Source of the DNA: Nanobdellota archaeon | GTDB taxonomy: Archaea; Nanobdellota; Nanobdellia; SCGC-AAA011-G17; ARS1403 | NCBI GenBank assembly: GCA_002688395.1 | Contig: NZCU01000039.1 | Span: 1-17,954, forward strand | Direction of reading: 5' to 3' | DNA length: 17,954 nucleotides | Shown here: piece after piece, positions 7,109 to 14,656 of the stretch | Position numbering within the stretch: position 1 is the stretch's first letter | How the letters are laid out: each line of letters starts with the position of its first letter | Translations under genes and position numbers: made by a program | The notes under the pieces: model-generated | What the model saw: the letters and a program-made list of their open reading frames with translations, nothing else | What the model was told of the DNA's origin: nothing | Databases searched by the model: none

Positions 7109-7410
7109 TCTGATTCTATTTTTTTAGTTCTTATTCCTTTTTTTTGTAATGTTGATTTTTTACATACATTACATGTATATTTTGTATTTGTTTTTTTAGA
7201 TGTTTTTGCACCTGTTCTTTTTGGTTTCGCAGGTTTTGATCCCCATCTGTTTTTATTCCCTTTTCCTGGAACTGAACGTTTTTGCGCTCTTTGTATTGAT
7301 CCTCTTTTTAAAGTTCCTCTCTTTGAACCTGATTTAACTTGTGTTATTTTATGTTCTGTAGCCTTCTTACATTTAGGACAATAACGTTTTGTTGTTTTTG
7401 GTTGTTTCAT
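7105..7410 (-). CDS. rpl44e: 50S ribosomal protein eL42 (L44e)
   Basis: 101 residues, slightly longer than the usual 92-95, and very basic. Cys11-x2-Cys14 and Cys80-x2-Cys83 form the zinc site, and the YCPKCKKATEHK start and central KGNKNRWGSKPAKP are characteristic. The family sits near the E site of the large subunit. It overlaps eS27 downstream and the GINS gene upstream by 4 bases each, which suggests stop-start translational coupling. Confidence 0.94.
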   Translation of the reverse strand: MKQPKTTKRYCPKCKKATEHKITQVKSGSKRGTLKRGSIQRAQKRSVPGKGNKNRWGSKPAKPKRTGAKTSKKTNTKYTCNVCKKSTLQKKGIRTKKIESE

Positions 7411-8021
7411 TTTATTTCTAATTCTTCTGCTCTTTTTTTATTTATTAATATTTGTGATACTTTTATTGGAAGTGATGTTATATCTTCTTTTTCAAAAGGT
7501 CCATACACAAAATTATCTGTTCCTACAAACTTGGGGACTGGAGATATTACTTTTATGAGGATGTTATTGTTTTTGTTAATTTTGCTTTTTAATGCTTTCG
7601 CTTTCATTTCTGGTAGTTTTCCATTAAGTAGGTTTATTAAAATAGATTCTCTTGAATTACCAAGACTTTCTTTTAATCCATTAAATAAATTTAATTCTTC
7701 TTCTAACATTGCAGACTCTAAATGTGTGGAATTTTTAGGACTTCTTATAGAGAATAAAGATGCTTCTACTATTTTACGTTCTCTTCTTTCGTAGAGATCT
7801 TTTATTATTCTTCTTATGTTTTCTACTTGTTTTTCTGTTCTCTGTACTTCACTTGAGAATATAGAGTCTTTTGATTTTTGGGAGGTTAGAATAGATGTTT
7901 TTTCTTCTAAATATTTTAAGAAGTTTTTGTGAAAATTATTTTCTAATTTTTGCAGTTCTTTTCTTGATTTTTCTTTTTGTAAAATTTCAAATAAAGTTTC
8001 ATAAGTAATTAGTTCTGCCAT
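7407..8021 (-). CDS. gins15: DNA replication GINS complex subunit (Gins15/Gins51 type)
   Basis: 204 residues. GINS joins MCM and Cdc45/GAN to form the replicative helicase. The N-terminal two-thirds is helical and charged (A domain, about 1-135, starting ELITYETLFEIL). The C-terminal part is a small beta-rich B domain (about 152-204) with VPKFVGTDN, YGPFEKEDITSLP and a closing helix of the I-N-K-K-R-A-E-E-L type. The A-then-B order marks the Gins15/51 type (Sld5/Psf1-like) rather than Gins23. It is the first gene of the minus-strand operon and overlaps the eL42 start by 4 bases. Two TATA-like elements lie upstream in the divergent spacer. Confidence 0.85.
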   Translation of the reverse strand: MAELITYETLFEILQKEKSRKELQKLENNFHKNFLKYLEEKTSILTSQKSKDSIFSSEVQRTEKQVENIRRIIKDLYERRERKIVEASLFSIRSPKNSTHLESAMLEEELNLFNGLKESLGNSRESILINLLNGKLPEMKAKALKSKINKNNNILIKVISPVPKFVGTDNFVYGPFEKEDITSLPIKVSQILINKKRAEELEIK

Positions 8022-8040
8022 AATGATTTTTTATTTTATT

Positions 8041-8060
8041 TCTTTAAAATAGATTTATAT
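8041..8060 (-). promoter_or_regulatory. promoter of the GINS-PAC2 operon
   Basis: Two TATA-like elements read on the minus strand. ATATAAAT (8060-8053) is centred 35 bases before the GINS ATG, and ATTTTAAAGA (8050-8041) is centred about 25 bases before it. The nearer one matches the leaderless spacing seen elsewhere in the window; the farther one has the better sequence and would give a leader of about 10 bases. The sequence alone does not decide between them. The 93-base spacer 8022-8114 holds both this promoter and the divergent one. Confidence 0.55.
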
Positions 8061-8083
8061 TGTTTAGAAGTCATATTAGAAAA

Positions 8084-8091
8084 GTTTAAAT
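8084..8091 (+). promoter_or_regulatory. TATA-like promoter for the phosphoglycerate mutase-truD pair
   Basis: GTTTAAAT, preceded by GAAAA (BRE-like purine run), is centred 27 bases before the ATG at 8115, consistent with a leaderless transcript. It faces away from the minus-strand operon promoter 25-40 bases to its left. Confidence 0.6.
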
Positions 8092-8114
8092 TCTTTTGAA
8101 GATATTTAATATTT

Positions 8115-8690
8115 ATGAAATGTTATATTTATTTGTTTAGACATGGTCAATCTACATATAATAAATCTAGAAGATTTACAGGATTTATAAATTCTAAATT
8201 AACACCAAAAGGGATTAGGGAAGCTAAGAAAGTTGCTGATCTATTAAAAGGGAAAAAAATTCAAGTTGCGTATCAAAGTAGATTAAGTAGGAGTAAAGAT
8301 ACTTTAAAAGAAGTTTTGAGATTTCATCCTGAATGTGATAAAATTATAACAGATGATAGAATTATTGAGAGAGATTATGGTAGCTTAAGCGGAAAATATC
8401 ATAAAACTATAATTGAAAAATACGGTAAGGAAAAATATGATATTTGGCATAGAAGCTATGATGTCCCCCCGCCTAATGGTGAAAGTATTAAAATGGTGGA
8501 GAAAAGAGTTAATGCTTTTATTAAAGATTTATTGAAATTTGTTAAAAAAAATAAAGTTAATGTTGCGATATCTGCACATGGTAATTCTATGAGGCCTTTT
8601 AGAAAATATTTTGAGAATTTTTCTGTTGATAGAATGATGAAGATAGAGAATCCTTATGATGATTATTTTGGGTATAGTTTAAATGTATAA
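8115..8690 (+). CDS. gpmA: phosphoglycerate mutase of the histidine phosphatase superfamily (dPGM-like)
   Basis: 191 residues. The RHGQSTYN motif places the phospho-acceptor at His10. FTGF (21-24), SRLSRSKDT (Arg59), IIERDYG (Glu85, the likely acid) and SAHGNSMR (His155) follow in the order of 2,3-bisphosphoglycerate-dependent phosphoglycerate mutase, which interconverts 3- and 2-phosphoglycerate. The YGSLSG and P-P-x-G-E-S-I segments strengthen the match to dPGM over generic phosphatases. The protein is about 60 residues shorter than E. coli GpmA (250), missing a mid-region insertion and the C-terminal tail. Substrate is therefore inferred; a general phosphatase is possible. The start codon lies 27 bases after a TATA element. 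The last 8 bases overlap truD, so the two genes are co-expressed. Confidence 0.78.
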   Translation: MKCYIYLFRHGQSTYNKSRRFTGFINSKLTPKGIREAKKVADLLKGKKIQVAYQSRLSRSKDTLKEVLRFHPECDKIITDDRIIERDYGSLSGKYHKTIIEKYGKEKYDIWHRSYDVPPPNGESIKMVEKRVNAFIKDLLKFVKKNKVNVAISAHGNSMRPFRKYFENFSVDRMMKIENPYDDYFGYSLNV

Positions 8691-9573
8691 GATTAAAGAC
8701 AAACCTGAAGATTTTTTTGTAAAAGAAGTTTTGAAATTACCAAAAGGAAAAGGATATGGTTATTTTTTATTGAAAAAGAAGGATTGGAATACTATTGATG
8801 CTGTTAGAGTAATAGCTAAGAAGTTAAGAATTAAAGGGAAAAATATAAAATATGCTGGTTTAAAGGATAAGAAAGCAATAACTGAACAATATATTTCTAT
8901 TAAAAATGCTAAAAAAATTAATGTTAAAATTAAAGATATTGAACTAAAAAAAATTGGAGAAGGAGATGAACCAATAAAACTAGGTGGATTGGAAGGCAAT
9001 AAATTTAAGATTATTGTTAGGAACTTAGAAACTAAAAAAAATTTAAAGTTAAGTAAGATTGAGAATTATTTTGATGCGCAAAGATTTAGTAATAAAAATA
9101 TTAAGATTGGAAAGGCTTTGTTAAAAAGAGATTATAAAGAATTATGTAAATTATTAAATTTAAAAAATAAAGGAGAAGTTTTTAGATTTGATAGACAACT
9201 ATTAAGATTTACCTTGAATTCTTTTCAAAGTTATGTGTTTAATAAAGCTTTAGATAAATATTTAACACAATCTAAGAAAAATATTAAGCTTCCTTTAATT
9301 AATTTTGATACTGAATTTGAGAATAAAACTATTGAGAAGATTTATATGAATATTTTGGAAGAAGAAGATGTTGAGAAAGAAAATTTTATTTTTAAAGAGA
9401 TGCCTTTTTTAGTAAGTGAAGGGAAAGATAGAGAAATATTTGTTAAAGTTGAAAATTTTAAATATAAATATAGTAGAGATGAAAGAAATAAAAAGAAATT
9501 TAAGTGTGTTTTGGAGTTTTATTTAAAAAAAGGGAGTTATGGTACTTTGGTTGTTAAAAAGCTGTTTTCTTAG
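8683..9573 (+). CDS. truD: tRNA pseudouridine synthase TruD, short form
   Basis: 296 residues. TruD makes pseudouridine at position 13 of tRNA (E. coli) and other sites in archaea. Visible: the N-terminal KPEDFFVKEV strand, the catalytic loop KYAGLKDKKAIT with Asp62 as nucleophile, EGNKFKIIVRN, the AQRFSNKN motif and NSFQSYVFNKAL, all family hallmarks in order. Archaeal TruD is commonly near 400 residues, so this copy lacks much of the inserted TRUD domain between the two catalytic half-domains. All core motifs are intact, so it is probably a reduced functional enzyme and not a pseudogene. It starts 8 bases inside the phosphoglycerate mutase gene. Confidence 0.92.
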   Translation: MYKIKDKPEDFFVKEVLKLPKGKGYGYFLLKKKDWNTIDAVRVIAKKLRIKGKNIKYAGLKDKKAITEQYISIKNAKKINVKIKDIELKKIGEGDEPIKLGGLEGNKFKIIVRNLETKKNLKLSKIENYFDAQRFSNKNIKIGKALLKRDYKELCKLLNLKNKGEVFRFDRQLLRFTLNSFQSYVFNKALDKYLTQSKKNIKLPLINFDTEFENKTIEKIYMNILEEEDVEKENFIFKEMPFLVSEGKDREIFVKVENFKYKYSRDERNKKKFKCVLEFYLKKGSYGTLVVKKLFS

Positions 9574-9585
9574 TTCTATCAAAAG

Positions 9586-9594
9586 ATTTATATC
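9586..9594 (+). promoter_or_regulatory. TATA-like promoter for the membrane glycosyltransferase cluster
   Basis: ATTTATATC, preceded by AAAAG, is centred 28 bases before the ATG at 9618, one of the best TATA matches in the window. No other clear promoter is seen before 14612, so it may drive the 9618-14612 genes as one unit. Confidence 0.6.
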
Positions 9595-9617
9595 CCTTAA
9601 TTGTTATTTTACTTCTT

Positions 9618-9947
9618 ATGGAGATTAATAAAGCTCTTGGAATAAGAGTTGATGAACTTAAAGAATTGATGAAGAGTAATAATAAACAACTACTTGGAGA
9701 GAAACTCTCAGATTTATTGTTGTTATCTAGTAGAGTAAATGAAGAACATTTAAATAAGGGTCTTATTGAGGATATTAAACATTTAAGAGGGAAAATTGTG
9801 GCAACTACTCTAAAAGAAAAGATAAAAGAAACTAAAAAAAAGAAAAGAAAATTAATAAAAATAGATGACTTTGATGAGCTTTGTAATCTTATGAAATATC
9901 AACAATTTGATGAGGCTGTTAAAAAGTTTAATGAAAGAAAAAAATAA
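9618..9947 (+). CDS. small lysine-rich helical protein of unknown function
   Basis: 109 residues; family not recognised. It is predicted by eye to be almost wholly helical, with no signal peptide or membrane segment. It has leucine/isoleucine spacing compatible with coiled-coil packing (about 5-60), then a dense Lys block (about 66-81, including KKKKRK), then a short acidic-to-basic helix ending ERKK. Such a protein could bind nucleic acid or the cytoplasmic face of a membrane complex (inference). It is the first gene after the promoter at 9586 and overlaps the next gene by 17 bases, so coupling to the membrane protein downstream is likely. Confidence 0.7.
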   Translation: MEINKALGIRVDELKELMKSNNKQLLGEKLSDLLLLSSRVNEEHLNKGLIEDIKHLRGKIVATTLKEKIKETKKKKRKLIKIDDFDELCNLMKYQQFDEAVKKFNERKK

Positions 9948-11406
9948 AAAATTATTTATTTTATTTTTAATATTTTTAATAGTTTTAGGTACTAGGTTAT
10001 ATTTTGCTTTTCAAACACCACAATTTAATGATGATGGTTATCTTAATTATAGATTAGTTGAACATATTTCTGAGACTGGGAAGCCGTTGTTTTATGATCA
10101 ATTGAGTTATAATGGTAGAGATTTATTATATTCTCCTGTTTATCATTATGTACTTGCTTTTTTTGATTTATTTCTGCCGCTGGATTTTGTACTAAAATTT
10201 TTACCCAACTTTTTTATTAGTTTGCTTGTTTTTGTTGTGTTTGGATTGACGAACCTTTTAGTTAAAGATAGAAACCTTTCAATGTTTGTTTCTTTACTTT
10301 CTGGTTTTGTTCCTATTGTTTTTGTTGAAGCTTTGAACAATATTTCTGTTTATTCTTTAGTATTACCTTTGGTGTTTTATTTGCTTTATTTATTTATTAA
10401 AATAAATGAGAGAAAAAATATTGGAAAATTTGCGTTGTTTAGTTTTTTCTTAGCTGTTTTACATCCTTCTGCTTTCTTACTTTTAGTTAGTTTATTGTTT
10501 TTTGTAATTCTAATGGTTAGTGAAGGTATTAAAATTAATAAAATAAAGAATGAAGTTCTTATTTTTTCAATCTTTTTGGTTCTTTTTGTTGAATTTTTAA
10601 TATACAAAAATGCTTTTTTAATTCATGGATTTGATGTTATTAGAAATAATGTGCCTACCCAAGTATTGGCTAGTTATTTTAATTTTAGTTTCTTAGAAAC
10701 TGTTTTGAAAGTTGGATTTTTATTACTTATTTTTGGTTTTGTTAGTATTATTTGGGGATGGAAAAAGAAAAATGAAGAAGTTATGTTGTTAAGCTCATTA
10801 ATATTATCTACCTTACTTTTATTGTGGTTTAGATTGATAAAAGCTGAAGTAGGTTTTATGTTCCTAGGCATAGCTTTACTTATTGTTTCTGGAATTAGTT
10901 TTAAGTTGTTTTTGAAATATATAGATAAAACGAAATTTTCTAATTATAAAAATTCTATAACTGTTTTCTCTGTACTTGTTGTAGTTTTAAGTTTAGTTTT
11001 ACCTAGCTTTATTGATGCTTCACAAAATATTAATGAAGTTACTCCTACTAATTATGAAATTTTAGTGCTTGATTGGATTAGGGAAAATTCTTTGCCTGAT
11101 GTAACTATATTGGCACCCTTAGAAAAAGGACATCTTATTACTTCTGTTGCTGGAAAAAGAAATGTTATTGATAGTAGTTTTTTACTAGCTCCAGATACTT
11201 CAGAAAGGTTTAAGGATATTGAGACTATTTATTCTACTAAATCTGAGGTAAAGGCATTAAATTTAATTCATGAACACAACGTAGATTATATTTTTGTACC
11301 TATAGAGACTGAATTGAAATTTGGAAAGGTGAAATGGTTAGATGACGAAAGTTGCTTCGAGGGAATCTTTTTTGGAACTCCAAAAGTTTACAAAGTTATA
11401 TGCTAG
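9931..11406 (+). CDS. polytopic GT-C-like glycosyltransferase (STT3/PMT-like fold), paralogue 1
   Basis: 491 residues from the ATG at 9931. The frame also holds a TTG at 9907 and an ATG at 9910, but these lie further inside the previous gene; MKEKNKK followed at once by the first membrane helix is the natural start. About ten hydrophobic segments run from residue 7 to 360. The loop after helix 1 carries FNDDGY (Asp34-Asp35), in the place where GT-C enzymes such as STT3/AglB, PMT and ArnT keep catalytic or metal-binding acids. A hydrophilic domain of about 120 residues ends the protein (VLDWIREN, then NVIDSS and VDYIFVP), resembling the tail of short STT3-like proteins. The likely job is transfer of a sugar from a polyprenyl-phosphate donor on the outer face of the membrane (inference). 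No WWDYG-type motif is visible, so a true oligosaccharyltransferase call is not supported. Confidence 0.72.
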   Translation: MKEKNKKLFILFLIFLIVLGTRLYFAFQTPQFNDDGYLNYRLVEHISETGKPLFYDQLSYNGRDLLYSPVYHYVLAFFDLFLPLDFVLKFLPNFFISLLVFVVFGLTNLLVKDRNLSMFVSLLSGFVPIVFVEALNNISVYSLVLPLVFYLLYLFIKINERKNIGKFALFSFFLAVLHPSAFLLLVSLLFFVILMVSEGIKINKIKNEVLIFSIFLVLFVEFLIYKNAFLIHGFDVIRNNVPTQVLASYFNFSFLETVLKVGFLLLIFGFVSIIWGWKKKNEEVMLLSSLILSTLLLLWFRLIKAEVGFMFLGIALLIVSGISFKLFLKYIDKTKFSNYKNSITVFSVLVVVLSLVLPSFIDASQNINEVTPTNYEILVLDWIRENSLPDVTILAPLEKGHLITSVAGKRNVIDSSFLLAPDTSERFKDIETIYSTKSEVKALNLIHEHNVDYIFVPIETELKFGKVKWLDDESCFEGIFFGTPKVYKVIC

Positions 11407-12736
11407 TAAATACTTTTTATTAGTAATGTTAGTTTTGGGAGTGTTAGTTTTACTACTTCCAGGAATGTTTAGAGAAACTCCTTTTATGATTGGAGATGAA
11501 GGATTTTATCATTTAAGGATTTCTAGTGAACTATTAGAGAATGGTAGAATAGATTATGATGAACTTAGTTTTTCTGGGAGAAGTGAATTTTTAGAGAAGG
11601 GGTTAAGTTATAGCATTGCAGGAGTTGCTTTTATTACTAAAAGTAGTGTTGAAAGTTCTGCTAAGCTGTTATTTTTATTATTGGGGGTTGTTAGTTTGGT
11701 TTTAATTCATTTAATATTGAAATCTTATAGTGGAGATGAAAGTATGTTAGCTATGCCTATTTTAATTTTTTCTCCTGCGTTTGTATATTTATTTAGTGTT
11801 GTTAATAAATTTACAATCCCTGTATTTTTAACCTTGCTTTTAATATGGCTTTTATTGAAAAAGAAGTATATTATTTCTGCAGTGGTTTTTTTAATTACTC
11901 CTTTTTTTAATTACGAATATTTTCTTTTCCTTATTTTTATTGCTATTTTTGTTTTATTATATATTAAAAGTAAAAAATACTTATTGATTATTTATTCTTT
12001 TATTTTTGTTATTTTATTATTTGGGCTGAGAGGAATAAACTTGAATATTATTTCAGATTTTGGGAGTAATATTGGACTAAGTATTTTTGGTATTTTTATT
12101 GTGTTATTTGGATTTGGATTTTCTTGGAAAAAGAAGAAACTTATCCATTTGTATATAATTGGATTTTTATTATTTTTAGTTTCTTTGAAGTTTAGTTGGG
12201 TTATATTTTTATTAAATATTCCATTCTCTTTGTTAATAGCTTTTAATTTGAATAACTTAGTTAGTGCTAAATGGGAAAGTGGATTGATAAAAGAATTAAC
12301 AGTTTTATTATTGATATGCGGATTATTATTTTCAGGAATTTCTTCTGTTAAATCTTTAAGTGAAGAAGAACCAAATGAAGGATTATTTACGGCATTGGGA
12401 ATGTTGCCTAGAGGTAGTGTTGTTCTTTCTCACCATTCTAATGGACACTGGATTAGCTATTCTGGAATGAAAAACGTTATTGATGGATTTGTGAATTTTG
12501 AGAATATTGAAGAAAGAGATAGAGATGTGAATGAATTATTTAGGACTAGGGACTTTAATATTGCTACAAACATTTTAAATAAATATAATGTTGACTATAT
12601 ATTGGTAGATAATAAAATGAAGCATGGATTAGTTTGGAGTGAAGAGGAAGAAGGACTATTATTTTTGTTGAAATATAGTGAAGATTTTGAGAAAATATAT
12701 GAAAATGATATAGAAATTTGGAGGTATTTAGGTTAA
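11342..12736 (+). CDS. polytopic GT-C-like glycosyltransferase, paralogue 2
   Basis: 464 residues as given, from the ATG at 11342. This overlaps the previous gene by 65 bases; a TTG at 11372 would overlap by 35. An ATG at 11426 would lie beyond the preceding stop but would remove the start of the first membrane helix. The exact start is therefore uncertain. About ten hydrophobic segments follow. The first outer loop has MIGDEGFYHLR (Asp52-Glu53) and then DELSFSGR, matching DDGYLNYR and DQLSYNGR of the preceding protein. The hydrophilic tail again carries NVIDGF and VDYILVD in the same order. The two genes are therefore tandem paralogues of a GT-C-type family. Divergence is high, so they probably have different acceptors or donors (inference). 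The glycosyltransferase gene starts two bases after the stop. Confidence 0.72.
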   Translation: MTKVASRESFLELQKFTKLYASKYFLLVMLVLGVLVLLLPGMFRETPFMIGDEGFYHLRISSELLENGRIDYDELSFSGRSEFLEKGLSYSIAGVAFITKSSVESSAKLLFLLLGVVSLVLIHLILKSYSGDESMLAMPILIFSPAFVYLFSVVNKFTIPVFLTLLLIWLLLKKKYIISAVVFLITPFFNYEYFLFLIFIAIFVLLYIKSKKYLLIIYSFIFVILLFGLRGINLNIISDFGSNIGLSIFGIFIVLFGFGFSWKKKKLIHLYIIGFLLFLVSLKFSWVIFLLNIPFSLLIAFNLNNLVSAKWESGLIKELTVLLLICGLLFSGISSVKSLSEEEPNEGLFTALGMLPRGSVVLSHHSNGHWISYSGMKNVIDGFVNFENIEERDRDVNELFRTRDFNIATNILNKYNVDYILVDNKMKHGLVWSEEEEGLLFLLKYSEDFEKIYENDIEIWRYLG

Positions 12737-12737
12737 A

Positions 12738-13958
12738 ATGTTGTGGACGTTTTTTGTTTACACCGCTGTTTATTTTGGATTATTTACTGGCATATTTTTT
12801 CTTTTTACATTTTTTGAAAATTTAAATGGATTAAGACCAAGAACTGCTAAAAAAACTCCTTTTGTTTCTATTATTGTTCCTGCTTATAATGAGGAAACTA
12901 CGATTAAAGGAACTGTTTATTCTTTACTTAATTTAAAATATCCCAAAGATAAAATTGAGATTGTTATTGTAGATGATGGAAGTACTGATAATACTTTAAA
13001 GATTGCGAAAGAATTTGAAAAAAAAAGAGTTAAAGTTTATGCTAAAGAAAATGGCGGTAAAGCGACAGCTTTGAATTTTGCTTTAAAAAACATTAAAGGT
13101 GAATTAGTGGGATGTTTGGATGCGGATAGTTTTGTTAAAAGTGATGCTTTGATGAAAATGATTGGTTATTTTAATGATGAGCAAATTATGGCTGTTACCC
13201 CTTCTATTAAAATTTGGAAAGATAATGTTCTTTTACAAAAAATGCAGAAGATAGAGTATATGATGGGTGTTTTTTTAAGAAAGTCTTTTGCTTATTTAGA
13301 TAGTATTCATGTAACTCCTGGACCTTTTACTATTTATAGAAAAAAGTTTTTTGATAAATATGGGGGTTATGAAGTAGGTAATTTAACTGAAGATATTGAA
13401 GTTGCATTAAGAATGCAGAGACATGGTTATAGGATAGAGAATTGTATGGATGCCAATGTTTATACTGTTGGTCCTAGTACTTTTAATTCTTTATTAAAAC
13501 AAAGAAGAAGATGGTATGTTGGATTTATCAATAATATATTTAATTATAAAGATCTTTTTGGATTTAAACATGGTAATTTAGGATTATTAGTTTTACCAAG
13601 CGCATTTGTTTCTGTTGGATTATCTATTATTTTATTTTTCTATACTTTTGTAAATTTTATTTCACGATCTTTTGATAATTTTATTAATTTTTCTGTTATA
13701 GGATTTGATTTTTTACCTTATCTAAATAATCAACCCTTTGATAGTTTTTTTCTTACTATTAATCCACTAAGAGTACTCGCATTGTTTTCTTTATTTTTAG
13801 GTTTGTTTATGGTGCTCATTACAAAAAAATATTCTAAAGAAGAATCTAAAGTTGGAGTTTCTTATGCTTTGTATTTATCTATATATTGGCTGTTTTTTGC
13901 TTTTTGGTGGATAGTTTCTATAGGATACAAAGTTTTTAAAAGGAGAGTAGTTTGGTAA
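12738..13958 (+). CDS. membrane-bound processive-type family 2 glycosyltransferase
   Basis: 406 residues. One membrane helix (about 5-26), a GT2 domain (about 42-260) and three or four C-terminal helices (about 280-400) give the architecture of PgaC, NodC and hyaluronan or cellulose synthases. Motifs in order: VPAYNEE (47-53), VDDGS (78-82), NGGKATALN (105-113), the DxD at Asp128-Ala-Asp130, the TED at 217-219 holding the catalytic base, and QRRRW (255-259). The QxxRW box is typical of enzymes that polymerise and extrude a beta-linked chain. NodC/PgaC-like motifs fit an N-acetylglucosamine-type polymer, but the sugar cannot be fixed by sequence reading. It follows two GT-C proteins with a one-base gap, and the downstream GH3 glycosidase fits a glycan theme. 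Confidence 0.88.
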   Translation: MLWTFFVYTAVYFGLFTGIFFLFTFFENLNGLRPRTAKKTPFVSIIVPAYNEETTIKGTVYSLLNLKYPKDKIEIVIVDDGSTDNTLKIAKEFEKKRVKVYAKENGGKATALNFALKNIKGELVGCLDADSFVKSDALMKMIGYFNDEQIMAVTPSIKIWKDNVLLQKMQKIEYMMGVFLRKSFAYLDSIHVTPGPFTIYRKKFFDKYGGYEVGNLTEDIEVALRMQRHGYRIENCMDANVYTVGPSTFNSLLKQRRRWYVGFINNIFNYKDLFGFKHGNLGLLVLPSAFVSVGLSIILFFYTFVNFISRSFDNFINFSVIGFDFLPYLNNQPFDSFFLTINPLRVLALFSLFLGLFMVLITKKYSKEESKVGVSYALYLSIYWLFFAFWWIVSIGYKVFKRRVVW

Positions 13959-13967
13959 ATTGGTGTT

Positions 13968-14612
13968 ATGGAAAGAAAAAGAATTAATAAATTAAAGTTA
14001 TTTAGTATTCTAGTCACTACTACTTTTATTTTTGTAGTTGGAATTTTCTTTGGACAGAGTATAAGTAGGGCACAGTTAGATGAGATTTCTAATATCCAAC
14101 AAGATTTAAGAACACAAACTTTAGGATTAGAATTACAATATGCGTTAGCAAGTCAAGGTACTTGTGATGTTCCTGATTTGAATACTTTAGGGAATGAATT
14201 GTATGATATGAGTGATACTTTGGCTCGTATGGAGAATTCTTTAGGGAAACTGAATAATGATGTTTTAAAACTAAAAGAATACTATTCTTTATTAGAAATT
14301 AAGCATTGGCTATTTTTAAAAGATTTTAATGAGAATTGTAAATATGATGTTCCTATTATTTTATACTTTTATTCTAATTTGGGAGATTGTGATAATCGTG
14401 AGAGACAAGGATATGTTTTAACTTATATGAAAAAAAGAGGACCTGATATTAATATATTTTCATTTGATTTAAATTTAGATAATAGTGTTATTAAAGGATT
14501 AAAGAAGATATATGAACTTGAAGATAGAGACTTACCTGTTTTAATTGTTGGAGATGAGGTTTATGAAGGTTTAAGAGATGCTGATGAAATAGATAGTATT
14601 CTCTCTTCTTAA
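13968..14612 (+). CDS. membrane-anchored coiled-coil protein with thioredoxin-like domain lacking CxxC
   Basis: 214 residues. An N-terminal anchor (about 9-28) is followed by a long helical, Gln/Leu/Asp-rich stretch (about 35-115) likely to form a coiled coil. A C-terminal alpha-beta domain (about 126-214) has a central strand VPIILYFYS, and the fold-marking DLPVLIVGDEVYEG with Pro190 in the cis-proline position. That pattern is thioredoxin-like. The usual CxxC is absent: only Cys141 lies in the expected loop (NLGDCDNRE), with Cys66 and Cys124 elsewhere. It is probably an extracytoplasmic binding or single-cysteine exchange protein, not a normal disulphide reductase (inference). It sits 10 bases after the glycosyltransferase gene, with GGTG just before its ATG, and so probably ends that operon. 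Confidence 0.72.
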   Translation: MERKRINKLKLFSILVTTTFIFVVGIFFGQSISRAQLDEISNIQQDLRTQTLGLELQYALASQGTCDVPDLNTLGNELYDMSDTLARMENSLGKLNNDVLKLKEYYSLLEIKHWLFLKDFNENCKYDVPIILYFYSNLGDCDNRERQGYVLTYMKKRGPDINIFSFDLNLDNSVIKGLKKIYELEDRDLPVLIVGDEVYEGLRDADEIDSILSS

Positions 14613-14625
14613 ATGAAAGAAAAAA

Positions 14626-14635
14626 GTTAAATATC
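14626..14635 (+). promoter_or_regulatory. TATA-like promoter for the cysteine-rich protein-GH3 pair
   Basis: GTTAAATATC, preceded by AAAAA, is centred about 26 bases before the ATG at 14657. It marks a new transcription unit after the thioredoxin-like gene ends at 14612. Confidence 0.5.
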
Positions 14636-14656
14636 AAATATTACTTCTTATTTTAG

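Noticed and set aside
7043..7384. Plus-strand open frame opposite the eL42 and eS27 genes
   Set aside because: Phe/Leu-rich antisense of basic ribosomal proteins that are clearly real on the minus strand.
7339..7794. Plus-strand open frame of 151 codons opposite the GINS gene
   Set aside because: It covers the antisense of GINS and part of eL42; hydrophobic composition follows from the lysine-rich minus-strand codons.
9907..9930. Earlier TTG/ATG start for the first GT-C protein
   Set aside because: It would deepen the overlap with the small helical gene to about 40 bases and add residues before a natural MKEKNKK membrane-protein start.
9931..11406. True AglB/STT3 oligosaccharyltransferase
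   Set aside because: The acid loop and tail are reminiscent, but the WWDYG-type motif and the usual length of over 600 residues are missing.
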